Below, piece after piece: positions 1 through 7,767 of a stretch of DNA of 64,000 nucleotides. Under the pieces are notes generated by a model, which did no database searches, was not told the DNA's origin, and saw only the letters and a program-made list of their open reading frames with translations. Location: NCBI GenBank assembly GCA_016291495.1, contig JAEEXI010000002.1, positions 1-64,000 on the forward strand, in the 5' to 3' direction. A program made the translations under genes and the position numbers. The DNA is from Prevotella sp. GTDB taxonomy: Bacteria; Bacteroidota; Bacteroidia; Bacteroidales; Bacteroidaceae. Within the stretch, counting starts at the first letter, position 1, and each line of letters begins with the position of its first letter.

Positions 1-73
1 GATAAACGCCAGGATCATTCTCATCCTTCGTGAACTTCAGCTTCTTCTCAATTGCTTTAACTTTCATTGTCAT
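1..73 (-). CDS. HU-like DNA-binding protein, N-terminal fragment
   Basis: Reading the minus strand from the ATG at 73 gives MTMKVKAIEKKLKFTKDEND..., which resembles the opening of the Bacteroidota HU-related proteins (short HU-fold proteins that usually start with MKVKAIE or similar). An AGAGGAGA ribosome-binding site lies about 10 bases upstream. A second ATG at 67 is also possible. The gene runs off the left edge, so the HU fold itself cannot be checked. Those proteins are thought to bind DNA as nucleoid or transposition-associated factors. The family call is inferred from about 24 residues only. Confidence 0.55.
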   Translation of the reverse strand, partial: MTMKVKAIEKKLKFTKDENDPGVY

Positions 74-271
74 AGTTTTAATCTCCTCTTAGTTTAGTTT
101 TTAATTGGTTTGTAAATAATTTTCTTTACCATTCCCTTATCTCCCTCCCTTGGGAGGGTCGGGATGGGGTCGTCGGATTTTTGCGCGCTGGGCAGAGCGA
201 AAATTCTGGTGCACCTGAAAACAAATTTTTTCCGCCTTGCGCGCTCAATTCCATCGTTCCTATTGACAATG

Positions 272-303
272 CAAAGGTAATAAAATTTCAAACACCAAAC
301 AAG
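272..303 (-). promoter_or_regulatory. Promoter for the HU-like gene
   Basis: On the minus strand TACCTTTG (279 to 272) matches the Bacteroidota -7 element, with a TTG about 20 bases upstream near 303-301. It would give a leader of about 190 bases containing a CTCCC/GGGAG hairpin before the HU-like start codon. Confidence 0.5.
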
Positions 304-358
304 CCTTTTCAGATTTTATTTTCGATTTATTTCAAATGTTAAAATTTGACCTCAAACC

Positions 359-618
359 AGGCGCGTCGCCGTTTAGGCGTTTAGGCGCGTCATTGGGAAA
401 TTCGATAGGAGCGCCAATCAAAATATCTATTATATATAATTATTATATATTATAATATATAATAATTTAAATATAGAATATATCTCCCATGTTACAACTA
501 CTTGCAAATCTCATGGCAGAGCAGCGAGAGCAAAGCTAAGCTCGCTTGCTTTGCAGAGTCGTGACGTCATTTGGCAAAGTCAAATGTAACGGCGACGCGC
601 CTAAACGGCGACGCGCCT
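359..618. repeat. Perfect 21-bp inverted repeat flanking about 220 bp
   Basis: The 21 bases at 359-379 (AGGCGCGTCGCCG then TTTAGGCG) are the exact reverse complement of 598-618. Shortened copies of the same unit sit next to each arm (TTTAGGCGCGTC at 380-391, GGCGACGCGCC at 591-601). The enclosed DNA is very AT-rich in its left half. The arms resemble the ends of a small non-coding mobile element (MITE-like), but no flanking target duplication was identified. Confidence 0.6.
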
Positions 619-746
619 ACACGATGTTCGATGCTGAGATACTTCGAATCCCTTTATGACACGTACCAGTCCCTAGGCATTCCACAGCCTTCCTAACCGC
701 CATCACAACGACCAGTTGTATGGGACATGGACCATTCTAAGGGAAG

Positions 747-786
747 AATCCGCAGGACTGAGAGGTCTTGCGGATTTATTTTTTAT
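747..786 (+). terminator. Strong intrinsic terminator without an obvious upstream gene
   Basis: AATCCGCAGGAC (747-758) pairs with GTCTTGCGGATT (765-776), with one G-U pair and a TGAGAG loop, followed by a T-rich tail to 786. No plus-strand gene lies upstream, so it may end a small RNA or be a leftover of a lost gene. Confidence 0.65.
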
Positions 787-953
787 TCCATTCCTTCATC
801 TTTCATCCCTCTTCTTCCATCTCCATCATCCTTCTTACATCTTCCTTCTTACATCTTCCTTCAGCCTTCATCCATCAGCCTTCATCCTTCATCCATCTTC
901 GTCCTCCACAAGCCTTGTGAAAGTAGGTTTTGTTGAAAAAGTTTCTAAAATAC

Positions 954-984
954 TTGCAATTTTCAGATTTAATCTTTATCTTTG
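954..984 (+). promoter_or_regulatory. Promoter of the structured leader and LytTR operon
   Basis: TATCTTTG at 977-984 is a consensus -7 element and TTG at 954-956 lies 20 bases upstream. Transcription should start near 991, about 350 bases before the LytTR start codon. Confidence 0.7.
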
Positions 985-990
985 CATTAT

Positions 991-1262
991 CGCTTGTTAG
1001 CCCTGCTGTGGGTGAGCGGGCGGTCTTAGTGGTAAGAAAGACGTTTTCGAACGTCTGTCGTTGTGAACAACGAATCTCGCAAATCCGTAACATCACAGCA
1101 GACAGATGACAACGATGACGTCTACGTGGTGCGTTTCTATATACCTCAATATATAGTCCGTGCTGGCGTGGGCTGATGAGCGTTGTCTATCCTGTGTGAT
1201 GTGGGCAATGCGAGAGCCTGTTGTTCCAGGATAGGCAAAAGAACAACACCTACGCCTTTTTT
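991..1262 (+). ncRNA. Structured leader RNA with a predicted kissing-loop interaction
   Basis: A closing stem 1003-1010/1094-1101 (CTGCTGTG/CACAGCAG) encloses a UUCG tetraloop hairpin (1039-1045/1050-1056) and a CGTTG-TGAA-CAACG hairpin (1059-1072). A second domain has the stem GCGTTGTC/GGCAATGC (1180-1187/1204-1211) and the stem TGTTGTTC/GAACAACA (1219-1226/1241-1248). Their loops are complementary over seven bases (TATCCTG at 1188-1194, CAGGATA at 1227-1233). An outer GGCGT/ACGCC pairing (1165-1169/1252-1256) is followed at once by a U run (1257-1262), so the second domain could act as a terminator or attenuator. All pairings were read by eye. I do not recognise the class; it could be a known Bacteroidota RNA motif. 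Confidence 0.6.
1106..1156 (+). CDS. Candidate 16-residue leader peptide
   Basis: An ATG at 1106 opens a 16-codon frame, MTTMTSTWCVSIYLNI, ending with TAG at 1154-1156. It sits directly between the two structural domains of the leader RNA: after the closing stem ends at 1101 and before the hairpins that precede the U run. This is the place expected for a leader peptide in translation-coupled attenuation. Threonine is enriched at the start and there are single Trp, Cys and Tyr codons. No clear Shine-Dalgarno is seen, which is common in this phylum. Whether it is translated is unknown. Confidence 0.4.
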   Translation: MTTMTSTWCVSIYLNI

Positions 1263-1341
1263 ATATACTAATGAAAAACCTAAAGCGAGATTAAGAAATA
1301 TTGCTGTATCTGGGGTGTGGACAGCGTAAGGTAACAGAGTC

Positions 1342-1701
1342 ATGACGAAACTGTACTTTAACACCCGTGATGAATTGAACAGGATAGATGTCTCAAAAAT
1401 AGTCTACTTCGAGGCTGATGGCAACTATACGGATATCGTAATGGTCAATAAACTCCGTGCCGCTATCTGCATGAACCTTGGTGAGATGGAGAAGGCTTTG
1501 GCAGAGCAGTTGGGATCATGTGATAGAACATTTATGCGCATTGGCAAACGTTTTATCATCAATATGCAGTACATCTACCAGATAAATGTGTTGAAACAAC
1601 ATTTAATACTTTCTGACTACGATCATTTTGCTTTTCAAATATCTATCTCGAAAGATGCTCTTCGCAAGGTGAAAGAATTAATGTTGCAAACCAGAATATA
1701 A
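1342..1701 (+). CDS. Stand-alone LytTR DNA-binding regulator
   Basis: The 119-residue product is almost entirely a LytTR domain. The family pattern is visible from 'VSKIVYFEADGNYTDI' near the N terminus to 'FMRIGKRFIINMQYIYQI' (residues about 65-82) and the final beta-strand/helix part. There is no receiver or membrane domain. LytTR proteins bind direct repeats upstream of target genes, often controlling surface or secreted factors. It is the first gene after the structured leader and lies 8 bases before the next gene, so it probably heads the envelope-protein operon and may regulate it. The ATG at 1342 gives the full domain length. Confidence 0.85.
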   Translation: MTKLYFNTRDELNRIDVSKIVYFEADGNYTDIVMVNKLRAAICMNLGEMEKALAEQLGSCDRTFMRIGKRFIINMQYIYQINVLKQHLILSDYDHFAFQISISKDALRKVKELMLQTRI

Positions 1702-1709
1702 ACAGTTCT

Positions 1710-2387
1710 ATGGAAATTCTGATAGGCAGAGACAAGGATACAGGCAAGATGAAACTGAGGGCAAAAGGAAAAACTGTACTCTATGGTACTAAACGTTTGC
1801 CGGAAACTGTCCTTGAAGAACATATCAAATTGACAGTTGAGGATGATACCATCCGCTTGGAAAATCTCAACCTCAATGCCTATACCTATGTGAATGGACA
1901 GGCAGTAGAAAAGAAAACAATCACTAGACAACAGGCTATTGAATTAGGTAGCAATCGTTATCCTTTCGATTGGCATGCCCTTGACGAGTTGATACCTCCT
2001 GAAACAGACATTCGCCCCCTTAAAGCTATATGGGATGAATATGAGCATCAAAACATCTCTTTGCAGATAGCAGAACGTAGGTTTAATACACTACGTTCTA
2101 TGACAGGACTCATAACAATGGCTGCCATTGCCTTGAGTTTTGCAACAGGAGGAAGGGGCAGATGGTATATCATTCTTTATGGTATTGCCATCGCAGTATC
2201 ACTAATCTTCTTTATCAAGTCTTTCATAGATTCGTCGAAGATTCCCCAAAGGCGACAGGAACTGGGACGCAACTTCCAGCGTAATTATACTTGTCCTCAT
2301 TGTGGACATTTCTTAGGTAATCAGTCATACGATATTTTGGTCCAAAACGACCATTGTCCCTATTGCAAGACAAAGTTCATACATTAA
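1710..2387 (+). CDS. FHA-like, two-TM, zinc-ribbon membrane protein
   Basis: The 225-residue protein starts with an FHA-like region (about 1-95): an early 'IGRD', an 'EEHIKL' histidine strand and 'NLNAYTYVNG', which follow the GR...H...N...NG order of forkhead-associated domains. Two hydrophobic helices follow (about 131-146 and 150-168, 'YIILYGIAIAVSLIFFI'). The C terminus has a four-cysteine zinc ribbon (CPHC near 195 and CPYC near 217). The likely topology puts both soluble ends in the cytoplasm. FHA domains normally read phosphothreonine, so it may be a signalling adaptor. The phosphopeptide-binding residues are not fully conserved. It lies 8 bases after the LytTR gene. Confidence 0.7.
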   Translation: MEILIGRDKDTGKMKLRAKGKTVLYGTKRLPETVLEEHIKLTVEDDTIRLENLNLNAYTYVNGQAVEKKTITRQQAIELGSNRYPFDWHALDELIPPETDIRPLKAIWDEYEHQNISLQIAERRFNTLRSMTGLITMAAIALSFATGGRGRWYIILYGIAIAVSLIFFIKSFIDSSKIPQRRQELGRNFQRNYTCPHCGHFLGNQSYDILVQNDHCPYCKTKFIH

Positions 2388-2388
2388 T

Positions 2389-2428
2389 CCCACCATTTCA
2401 TGGAATATGAATTTAAAAATATGGTGGG
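2389..2428 (+). other. Inverted repeat after the FHA-like gene
   Basis: CCCACCAT (2389-2396) and ATGGTGGG (2421-2428) form an 8-bp inverted repeat with a 24-base loop just after the stop codon. There is no U run, so it is more likely an mRNA-stabilising hairpin or a binding site than an intrinsic terminator. Confidence 0.4.
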
Positions 2429-2479
2429 GTCAAAAATAATGCTGACATTTGCAGTGCAAACCAATAAAACAGTAAGAAT

Positions 2480-3235
2480 ATGAAAACGAACAACAAGACA
2501 TGGAAACCAGTAACAATTAGTGGATTCACTGGTATTTTGATGGGTGCAGGTGCTATGAAGGGTATGCAGATGATACCATCAGAACAGAGTGACAGCATCG
2601 CAGTAGTTGATAATCATGTAGAGCCGTTGAAAACAACAGTCTCAGGTGATGGTCAGAGTTTTCGAGAGGCTTTCGATGCTGCACGTGCAGAATTAGGACC
2701 TGGTGGTGTGTTCAGTTGGCACGGAAACCTCTACAATACTTATACTGCTGATGAGTGGAATGCGATGTCAGAAGAGGAAAAAGAGGCTTTTGCACAGCAA
2801 ATTTCGCCAGAAGTAAGTCCTGAGGATATTGATACGTCGGAACTTGCTCAGGCAGAGACTGATGAAGAATCTGAAGACACAGATGTTACAGTTGCTTCTG
2901 TAGAGGAGGCTCCCCAGACTGAGGAACAGAATGTGGTTGCAGCTAACGACCAGGCAGAGAACAATAGTGATGACGATGTTCGTGTGGTGGGCTTTGGAGA
3001 AGTTACACTTGACAACGGCCAGAACGTTACAGTAGAGGAACTTGATTATAATGGTCAGCGCGTCGCTGTAATAGACCTTGACCAAGATGGTGAAGCAGAC
3101 ATCGCTATATCTGATCTCAATAATAACCAGCAGATGGATGAAGGTGAGGTGATTGACCTACATACTGGTGAGGCTCTGTCGTTTACAAACGATGAGGAGT
3201 CTGCAGAGATTGCTCCAGACTCATTTGATGCTTAA
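2480..3235 (+). CDS. Membrane-anchored acidic protein with EF-hand-like loops
   Basis: The 251-residue protein has a weak hydrophobic N-terminal segment (about 12-32, 'VTISGFTGILMGAGAMKG') and then 'FREAFDAARAELGPGGVFSW', which I associate with a Bacteroidota family that has no assigned function. The middle (about 100-165) is a very acidic, low-complexity linker. The end carries DxDxDG-type loops, 'DLDQDGEADIAI' and 'DLNNNQQMDEGEVIDL' (about 198-230), matching calcium-binding EF-hand or dockerin-like loops. That suggests an extracytoplasmic calcium-binding tail. It lies between two FHA/zinc-ribbon genes. Function is unknown. Confidence 0.65.
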   Translation: MKTNNKTWKPVTISGFTGILMGAGAMKGMQMIPSEQSDSIAVVDNHVEPLKTTVSGDGQSFREAFDAARAELGPGGVFSWHGNLYNTYTADEWNAMSEEEKEAFAQQISPEVSPEDIDTSELAQAETDEESEDTDVTVASVEEAPQTEEQNVVAANDQAENNSDDDVRVVGFGEVTLDNGQNVTVEELDYNGQRVAVIDLDQDGEADIAISDLNNNQQMDEGEVIDLHTGEALSFTNDEESAEIAPDSFDA

Positions 3236-3246
3236 ACCTCATAACG

Positions 3247-4173
3247 ATGGAAGAACTGCGTATCAAATGTCCCTCGTGCGGAGTCATCCTTGATGTAAGG
3301 AACTCTAAGAACGAAGCTGTCAAGCGTATTACTTGTCCTAACTGCAAGAAACACCTTGCCGTGACCTTCCGTGAAGAGCCGAAACCTGCACAGTTTGTAG
3401 AAATCAAAATGGTTCAGTTGGCTGATGGAAGTCAAAAAACGATAGTTCGTGCACTGACAGATGACCATGTAGTCAAGGTCAATGGGGAGCAACTTCAAAA
3501 GGACGATGAGGTGGTTTTGGCTCCTGGGGACAAACTGGAGATAGATGATACGAATGGAACTTTTACCAAAGAGGGTTATGTGGATTATCAACCATCCAAT
3601 CAGACTTCGAGTCCAAAGCTAGAGACTCATAAGCCACAAATACCTCAGACTCCAGCAAATCCTCTGCCAGTTTCTTCTAAGCCAACTAGTCGTTGGCCTA
3701 TATATGCAGCCTTCTTAATTGGAATTATATTGGTGATAGCTATCTGGAAGTGGTCAAATCAGGAACCTTCACAACCAGCAGTCCAACCTATAATGACAGA
3801 TACGATAGCGGAGGCTCCCAAAGAACAATCAAAGGTGAAAGATACGCCAATCTCTAAGCCACAGCAGAAGCCCAAAGAAAAGAAGACATCTGAGCAACGG
3901 CCTGTCAAGAAGACGATTGCTGGTTTGAGTAATTACGAATTGGAGAAGTTGGCAATGAGTGGTGACGTGGAAGCTCAATGCCTGCTTGGCAAGCGATGGG
4001 TAAATCTACATGACAGTGTTAATGTGGTCAAAGGCATTAAGTATCTGAAACTGGCTGCGCAAAATGGATCGTCAGAGGCAAGAAGTGCTTTGCGTACTGT
4101 ATATGGTGCCTTACAGCAATCTGCCGCCAATGGTAGTACTACTGCCGCAAACATTTTAAGAGAGCAAAGATAA
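3247..4173 (+). CDS. Zinc-ribbon/FHA-like membrane protein with Sel1-like repeats
   Basis: The 308-residue protein starts with an MJ0042-type zinc ribbon (CPSC at 9-12, CPNC at about 31-34). A region with a partial FHA pattern follows ('VVKVNGEQLQKDDEVVL' then a GD turn), then a Pro-rich linker, one transmembrane helix (about 157-174, 'YAAFLIGIILVIAIW') and a basic linker. The C terminus has a Sel1-like repeat ('AMSGDVEAQCLLGKRW', 'GIKYLKLAAQNGSSEARSAL'). The layout resembles the gene at 1710, and both may belong to one signalling complex at the inner membrane. The start at 3247 follows the previous stop by 11 bases. Confidence 0.7.
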   Translation: MEELRIKCPSCGVILDVRNSKNEAVKRITCPNCKKHLAVTFREEPKPAQFVEIKMVQLADGSQKTIVRALTDDHVVKVNGEQLQKDDEVVLAPGDKLEIDDTNGTFTKEGYVDYQPSNQTSSPKLETHKPQIPQTPANPLPVSSKPTSRWPIYAAFLIGIILVIAIWKWSNQEPSQPAVQPIMTDTIAEAPKEQSKVKDTPISKPQQKPKEKKTSEQRPVKKTIAGLSNYELEKLAMSGDVEAQCLLGKRWVNLHDSVNVVKGIKYLKLAAQNGSSEARSALRTVYGALQQSAANGSTTAANILREQR

Positions 4174-4180
4174 AAGAAGC

Positions 4181-5236
4181 ATGAAGCAACGAATCCTATA
4201 TATAATAATTGGTCTGTCTGTTGTACTGATGGCAATGGCTCAGAAACAATTCCGTACTTCTGAGTATGGAAGACTGGCAAGTGCTCTTCAGATAGATACC
4301 CGTTCGTTGCCAGAAGGATATAGTCATCCTGTTTCTCAAGGACTAACTTTGACAGTCCATAAGGATAAACAAACCGTTGACCATATTGGACTCCAGTTGT
4401 TCTCAGACGATGTCCATTCATCAGCTCAGTCACCTATTTTCGACTTCTTGGAGCGTTATTTCCTTCAATTGAAATACCCTCCAACAGTAAAGACCTCTGC
4501 CAATATGATTCGTGATGATAAGTTCCGATTTATCAAAGGCTCGATGGCAACGATTGATGACCTCCGTCTGACAGATTCTTTCTCTTTCAGTCATGATAAT
4601 CGTTATTATACTGCAACATGGCAACGTGACGGACGTGTTTTGTTGTCTGTCTCTTTCCCTGTAGAGTATGAACTGATTAGTGGTGAGAATAAGATTGAGG
4701 CAGAGGAGAACCTGTTGGCAGACATTCAAAAGACCACAGTCAAACAGTGTAAAGATGATGCCAGACGTAACGACAGTTATATCAACGACTGCTTCTCGAA
4801 TCGTTTATACTATCAGCATGGTCAATTGGTAAATGATAGCAAACATCCTGCTGAGACGCTTGCCAATTTGATGCTCAGTACCAATGCCAAGGGTAATTAC
4901 AATGTCCATGTGACACAGATATCCTATGGATTCCAGAAGAAAATATTCGAAGTACCATTGCGCCAATGGATAATATTCTGTCAGGACAATGGCTGTAAAC
5001 TCTACTTTGGTGTGGAGGATATCAGTGACAAGGGTGAGATTAGTGCTGTTGTGATTGCCGTCAATGAGGCGGAAAACTATAATCATGTATTCACCATCAG
5101 TATGTCTGCCAAAGCAATAGACGCACATCAGGGCATTATTGAAGCAAGACTCTTTCCGTATGTACCTACTCATAATGTTATGAACATGTTTGCCAATTAT
5201 CGCAAGTCGAACCCTAAAAACTTTGTCAAGAGATGA
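4181..5236 (+). CDS. Secreted protein of unknown function
   Basis: The 351-residue product begins with a clear signal peptide (MKQRILYIIIGLSVVLMAMA, cleavage expected before Q21). The mature part is mixed alpha/beta with no motif I recognise and no transmembrane segment, so a periplasmic location is most likely. It starts 7 bases after the preceding gene and its last four bases overlap the next gene (ATGA), which indicates translational coupling. It is likely part of the LytTR-headed operon. No function is proposed. Confidence 0.75.
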   Translation: MKQRILYIIIGLSVVLMAMAQKQFRTSEYGRLASALQIDTRSLPEGYSHPVSQGLTLTVHKDKQTVDHIGLQLFSDDVHSSAQSPIFDFLERYFLQLKYPPTVKTSANMIRDDKFRFIKGSMATIDDLRLTDSFSFSHDNRYYTATWQRDGRVLLSVSFPVEYELISGENKIEAEENLLADIQKTTVKQCKDDARRNDSYINDCFSNRLYYQHGQLVNDSKHPAETLANLMLSTNAKGNYNVHVTQISYGFQKKIFEVPLRQWIIFCQDNGCKLYFGVEDISDKGEISAVVIAVNEAENYNHVFTISMSAKAIDAHQGIIEARLFPYVPTHNVMNMFANYRKSNPKNFVKR

Positions 5237-5994
5237 AAAGAATCATAACTAGCATATTGATAGGGAGTCTCTCATTGGCAATATTTGCCATAGACGGGAA
5301 GTTGGAACGTATCAATGCTATTAAGAAGAGCAGCGATTTCCTCTATGGGGAAGCCACGATGCTGAAACAGGAAGATGCGGCCTCTTATGCCTACGAACTG
5401 TTACAGAAAGAAGTGATAGGCTGGGCTGAGCAGAATGGCATCACACTACAGATTAAGTCTGTGGTAGATATAAACGGGTTAGCAGATACCCTTGTAACCA
5501 GACGTGCAGAGATGTATCGTGTCTTTGCCTATGTCAAGAAGTCTGATTTGATACAACAAACTGATAGCGTTGTTGAGGAGAAACCACAACCTCAGAAGAT
5601 AGAAAAACCTGTCATGAAGTCGCAGGACTCATTGGTTACAGATAGTGTCAAACAGATTATCCATCAGCGTTTCTTTGGTAAAAAGACTCGTATGAACGAT
5701 GCCTTGTTGCGCATTAATGAGGCAAAGAACTTCTTTGAGCTGAAATCCATCATGCAACCTCTGAAGGAAAAGGGCGACATTTTGGACTTTGGCAAGTATG
5801 CTACAGCCAAACAGCCAGAACTGTGCTACCTCATAGTCTATGACCCTGCAGGTAATATTTGTGCCTTATTGGACAAAGGTGAGGATATCCGCAAAAATCT
5901 GAAGACTGGAAAAGACGACAACATTCGTAACTATCGTGGATGTGGTGCCATTTGGTTTACGTTGCCGGAAATAAATGATAATAATAAAAACTGA
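5233..5994 (+). CDS. Secreted protein of unknown function
   Basis: The 253-residue protein has a short signal peptide (MKRIITSILIGSLSLAIFAI) and a first domain (about 20-105) of helices and strands that ends '...RRAEMYRVFAYVKK'. This is faintly reminiscent of periplasmic LPP20-type domains. A charged linker and a second domain (about 140-245, 'FFELKSIMQPLKEKGDILDFGKY') follow. Start and upstream stop overlap (ATGA), implying coupled translation with the gene at 4181. The LPP20 similarity is weak and stated only as a possibility. Confidence 0.7.
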   Translation: MKRIITSILIGSLSLAIFAIDGKLERINAIKKSSDFLYGEATMLKQEDAASYAYELLQKEVIGWAEQNGITLQIKSVVDINGLADTLVTRRAEMYRVFAYVKKSDLIQQTDSVVEEKPQPQKIEKPVMKSQDSLVTDSVKQIIHQRFFGKKTRMNDALLRINEAKNFFELKSIMQPLKEKGDILDFGKYATAKQPELCYLIVYDPAGNICALLDKGEDIRKNLKTGKDDNIRNYRGCGAIWFTLPEINDNNKN

Positions 5995-5998
5995 TGAT

Positions 5999-6988
5999 AT
6001 GAAAAAACTATTATTCTTAGTACTGATTGCCTTTTGCTCCATGGCTGCCCAGGCATACAATGAAGTACGCCTGGTGATTAACGGTGGCATCAGTAATCCA
6101 CAACTGAAGCAGCAGATGCAACAGGCTGTATCAGTGGTGATGACAGAGATTAATCGTTCGCAAGAGCAAGGTCTTGCCAAGTTGAGTTTTCCAGCTTCCT
6201 GTATTAGTAGGGATGCACAGGCGGCATTAAACCAATTGTGGCAGAACGATCGTATGCGTTGTGTGGAGGAGGAAATTGTTGAGCGTGTCCTCACCACTCG
6301 TGACGGATATCAGGTTCGTGGCATTCCCTTGATTGTCAATAGTGCAGAAGGTAATGAGGAATTGGGCTATCAGGAGGCCGTTGTCAATTTTGACAAGCAG
6401 GGTGTCATCCAGAGTTTCTACTATACCATCAATCCTGAACTCTACTCTAAACTGCGTATGGACCAAATGCGTAACAAACGCTATGAAGTGTCTGACATCG
6501 CAGAGCGCATGATGATCCTCGACTATGTGGAGCATTTCCGTACTTCCTATAATCAGAAAGATTTGAAGTTCTTGCGTCAGGTGTTCTCAGATGATGCCCT
6601 GATTATTACAGGCAAAGTAGTTCAAGTCCGCAAGTCAGACATCTCGCCTGCTGGTAAGAAGGTGATTTATACCACCCAAACCAAACAGCAGTATTTGGAT
6701 AATCTGGCTCGTGCCTTCAAGACGAACAGTTATATCAAAGTGTCGTTTGATGATGTTGTCATTGTAGAACATCCCACTATTCGGGGCGTCTATGGCGTGA
6801 CTGTTCATCAGAAGTGGAATACGGCACGCTATAGCGACGAGGGTTACGTATTTATGGTATGGGACTTCCGCAATCCGGATATGCCCCAAATTCATGTCCG
6901 TACTTGGCAGCCCGACTTTATCGACAAGGCTCGTGGTCAGCGTCTCAACCCCAATGATGTATTTACCTTGAGTGACTTTGATTTATAA
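5999..6988 (+). CDS. Secreted protein with NTF2-like domain
   Basis: I chose the ATG at 5999 because it gives a normal signal peptide (MKKLLFLVLIAFCSMAAQA) five bases after the preceding stop; an upstream ATG at 5975 would add eight residues of no clear use. The 329-residue product has an N-terminal region of about 150 residues. A second part (about 165-320, 'YVEHFRTSYNQKDLKFLRQVF') has the helix-helix-strand pattern of NTF2/SnoaL-like cones used for ligand binding or association. No catalytic residues can be assigned. It is the last of three consecutive secreted proteins in the cluster. Confidence 0.7.
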   Translation: MKKLLFLVLIAFCSMAAQAYNEVRLVINGGISNPQLKQQMQQAVSVVMTEINRSQEQGLAKLSFPASCISRDAQAALNQLWQNDRMRCVEEEIVERVLTTRDGYQVRGIPLIVNSAEGNEELGYQEAVVNFDKQGVIQSFYYTINPELYSKLRMDQMRNKRYEVSDIAERMMILDYVEHFRTSYNQKDLKFLRQVFSDDALIITGKVVQVRKSDISPAGKKVIYTTQTKQQYLDNLARAFKTNSYIKVSFDDVVIVEHPTIRGVYGVTVHQKWNTARYSDEGYVFMVWDFRNPDMPQIHVRTWQPDFIDKARGQRLNPNDVFTLSDFDL

Positions 6989-7019
6989 AATGTAATAACA
7001 ATCTAAAATTAGTATACTT

Positions 7020-7766
7020 ATGAAAACAAGAATTTATTTTTTGATGATTGCCTTCTTCATGGCAACTCCATCTTTGTTTGCACAGACATCTAACGATGAG
7101 ATTACTCTGACTTCTAAAGATCTGGGATTGGCTTCGATCAGCAAAGACGTTTATTCTGCTTCTATTAATGGACAAGTATATTATTATACATTGGTGGCAA
7201 GTAATCCAAGCTATGCAATTATTGTAGAAAAGAAAAAGGCTTATACCAAATTTAAAGAGGTAGTGCTGCCAGAAACCTTTACTTCAGAAGACGGGAAAAC
7301 GCTTACTATTGTTGGCATAGGAAATAGGGCTTTCAAGAAATGTAAAATGATTAAGAAGGTAGATTTGCCCCAAACAATAAGAATCATTGGAGAAGAGGCA
7401 TTCTGTAAGACGGATGTTGATGAACTCTCTCTGAAACCAGGACTCATAAAAATTGGCGATCGAGCTTTTCTCGACAACGACTTGAGTGACATACTTATTC
7501 CTGAAGGCGTTGAGGAAATCGGTGTCGAAGCTTTTTATTGTTTAAAATCTACCATATTCCAACGTGGAGGTTCAGGAACTCTCTATATTCCTAAATCAGT
7601 TTACAGTATAGGTGAACATGCTTTTGCTATGACTCAAAATGGATGGGGAATGTGGTTTAATTCTAAACGCGAGATTCTCTGCCTGCCAGATCATGTCACA
7701 CTGGACAATTGTAAGCAAATGGGTATCAGTAGAGATCCAGTAGAGAAATATCTGAAAGGGAAATAA
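7020..7766 (+). CDS. Secreted BspA-like leucine-rich-repeat protein (small)
   Basis: The 248-residue protein has a signal peptide (to about residue 22, ...SLFAQ) and about four BspA-type repeats of the LRR_5 kind, with the signature 'IGxxAFxxCxxIxxVxLPxTI' (for example 'IVGIGNRAFKKCKMIKKVDL', 'RIIGEEAFCKTDV'). Such repeats form solenoids used for adhesion or protein binding on the cell surface. It has no obvious C-terminal sorting domain. It sits 31 bases after the preceding gene and may be functionally linked to the giant BspA-like protein at 8480. Confidence 0.8.
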   Translation: MKTRIYFLMIAFFMATPSLFAQTSNDEITLTSKDLGLASISKDVYSASINGQVYYYTLVASNPSYAIIVEKKKAYTKFKEVVLPETFTSEDGKTLTIVGIGNRAFKKCKMIKKVDLPQTIRIIGEEAFCKTDVDELSLKPGLIKIGDRAFLDNDLSDILIPEGVEEIGVEAFYCLKSTIFQRGGSGTLYIPKSVYSIGEHAFAMTQNGWGMWFNSKREILCLPDHVTLDNCKQMGISRDPVEKYLKGK

Positions 7767-7767
7767 A

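Larger units (their letters stand above)
74..953. other. Gene-free region with AT-rich core and pyrimidine tract
   Basis: No convincing gene is present. The stretch holds the minus-strand leader of the HU-like gene, a GC-rich inverted repeat around an AT-rich core made almost only of TATA/ATTA steps (about 420-480), a dispersed GTACCAGTCCCTAG element at 663-676 that recurs at 36212-36225, an orphan terminator, and a pyrimidine-rich low-complexity tract of CTTCATC/CTTCCAT units (about 785-900). ORFs across the tract are low-complexity and not believable. Confidence 0.6.

Noticed and set aside
716..1000. Overlapping ORFs in the pyrimidine-rich tract
   Set aside because: Products are Ser/His/Leu low-complexity strings made by CTTCATC repeats; two frames are open at once, as expected for a simple repeat.
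1173..1218. Possible hammerhead ribozyme, because CTGATGAG is followed by a stem
   Set aside because: The required GAAA after stem II is missing (CGAGAG instead) and no matching cleavage-site stem is present.
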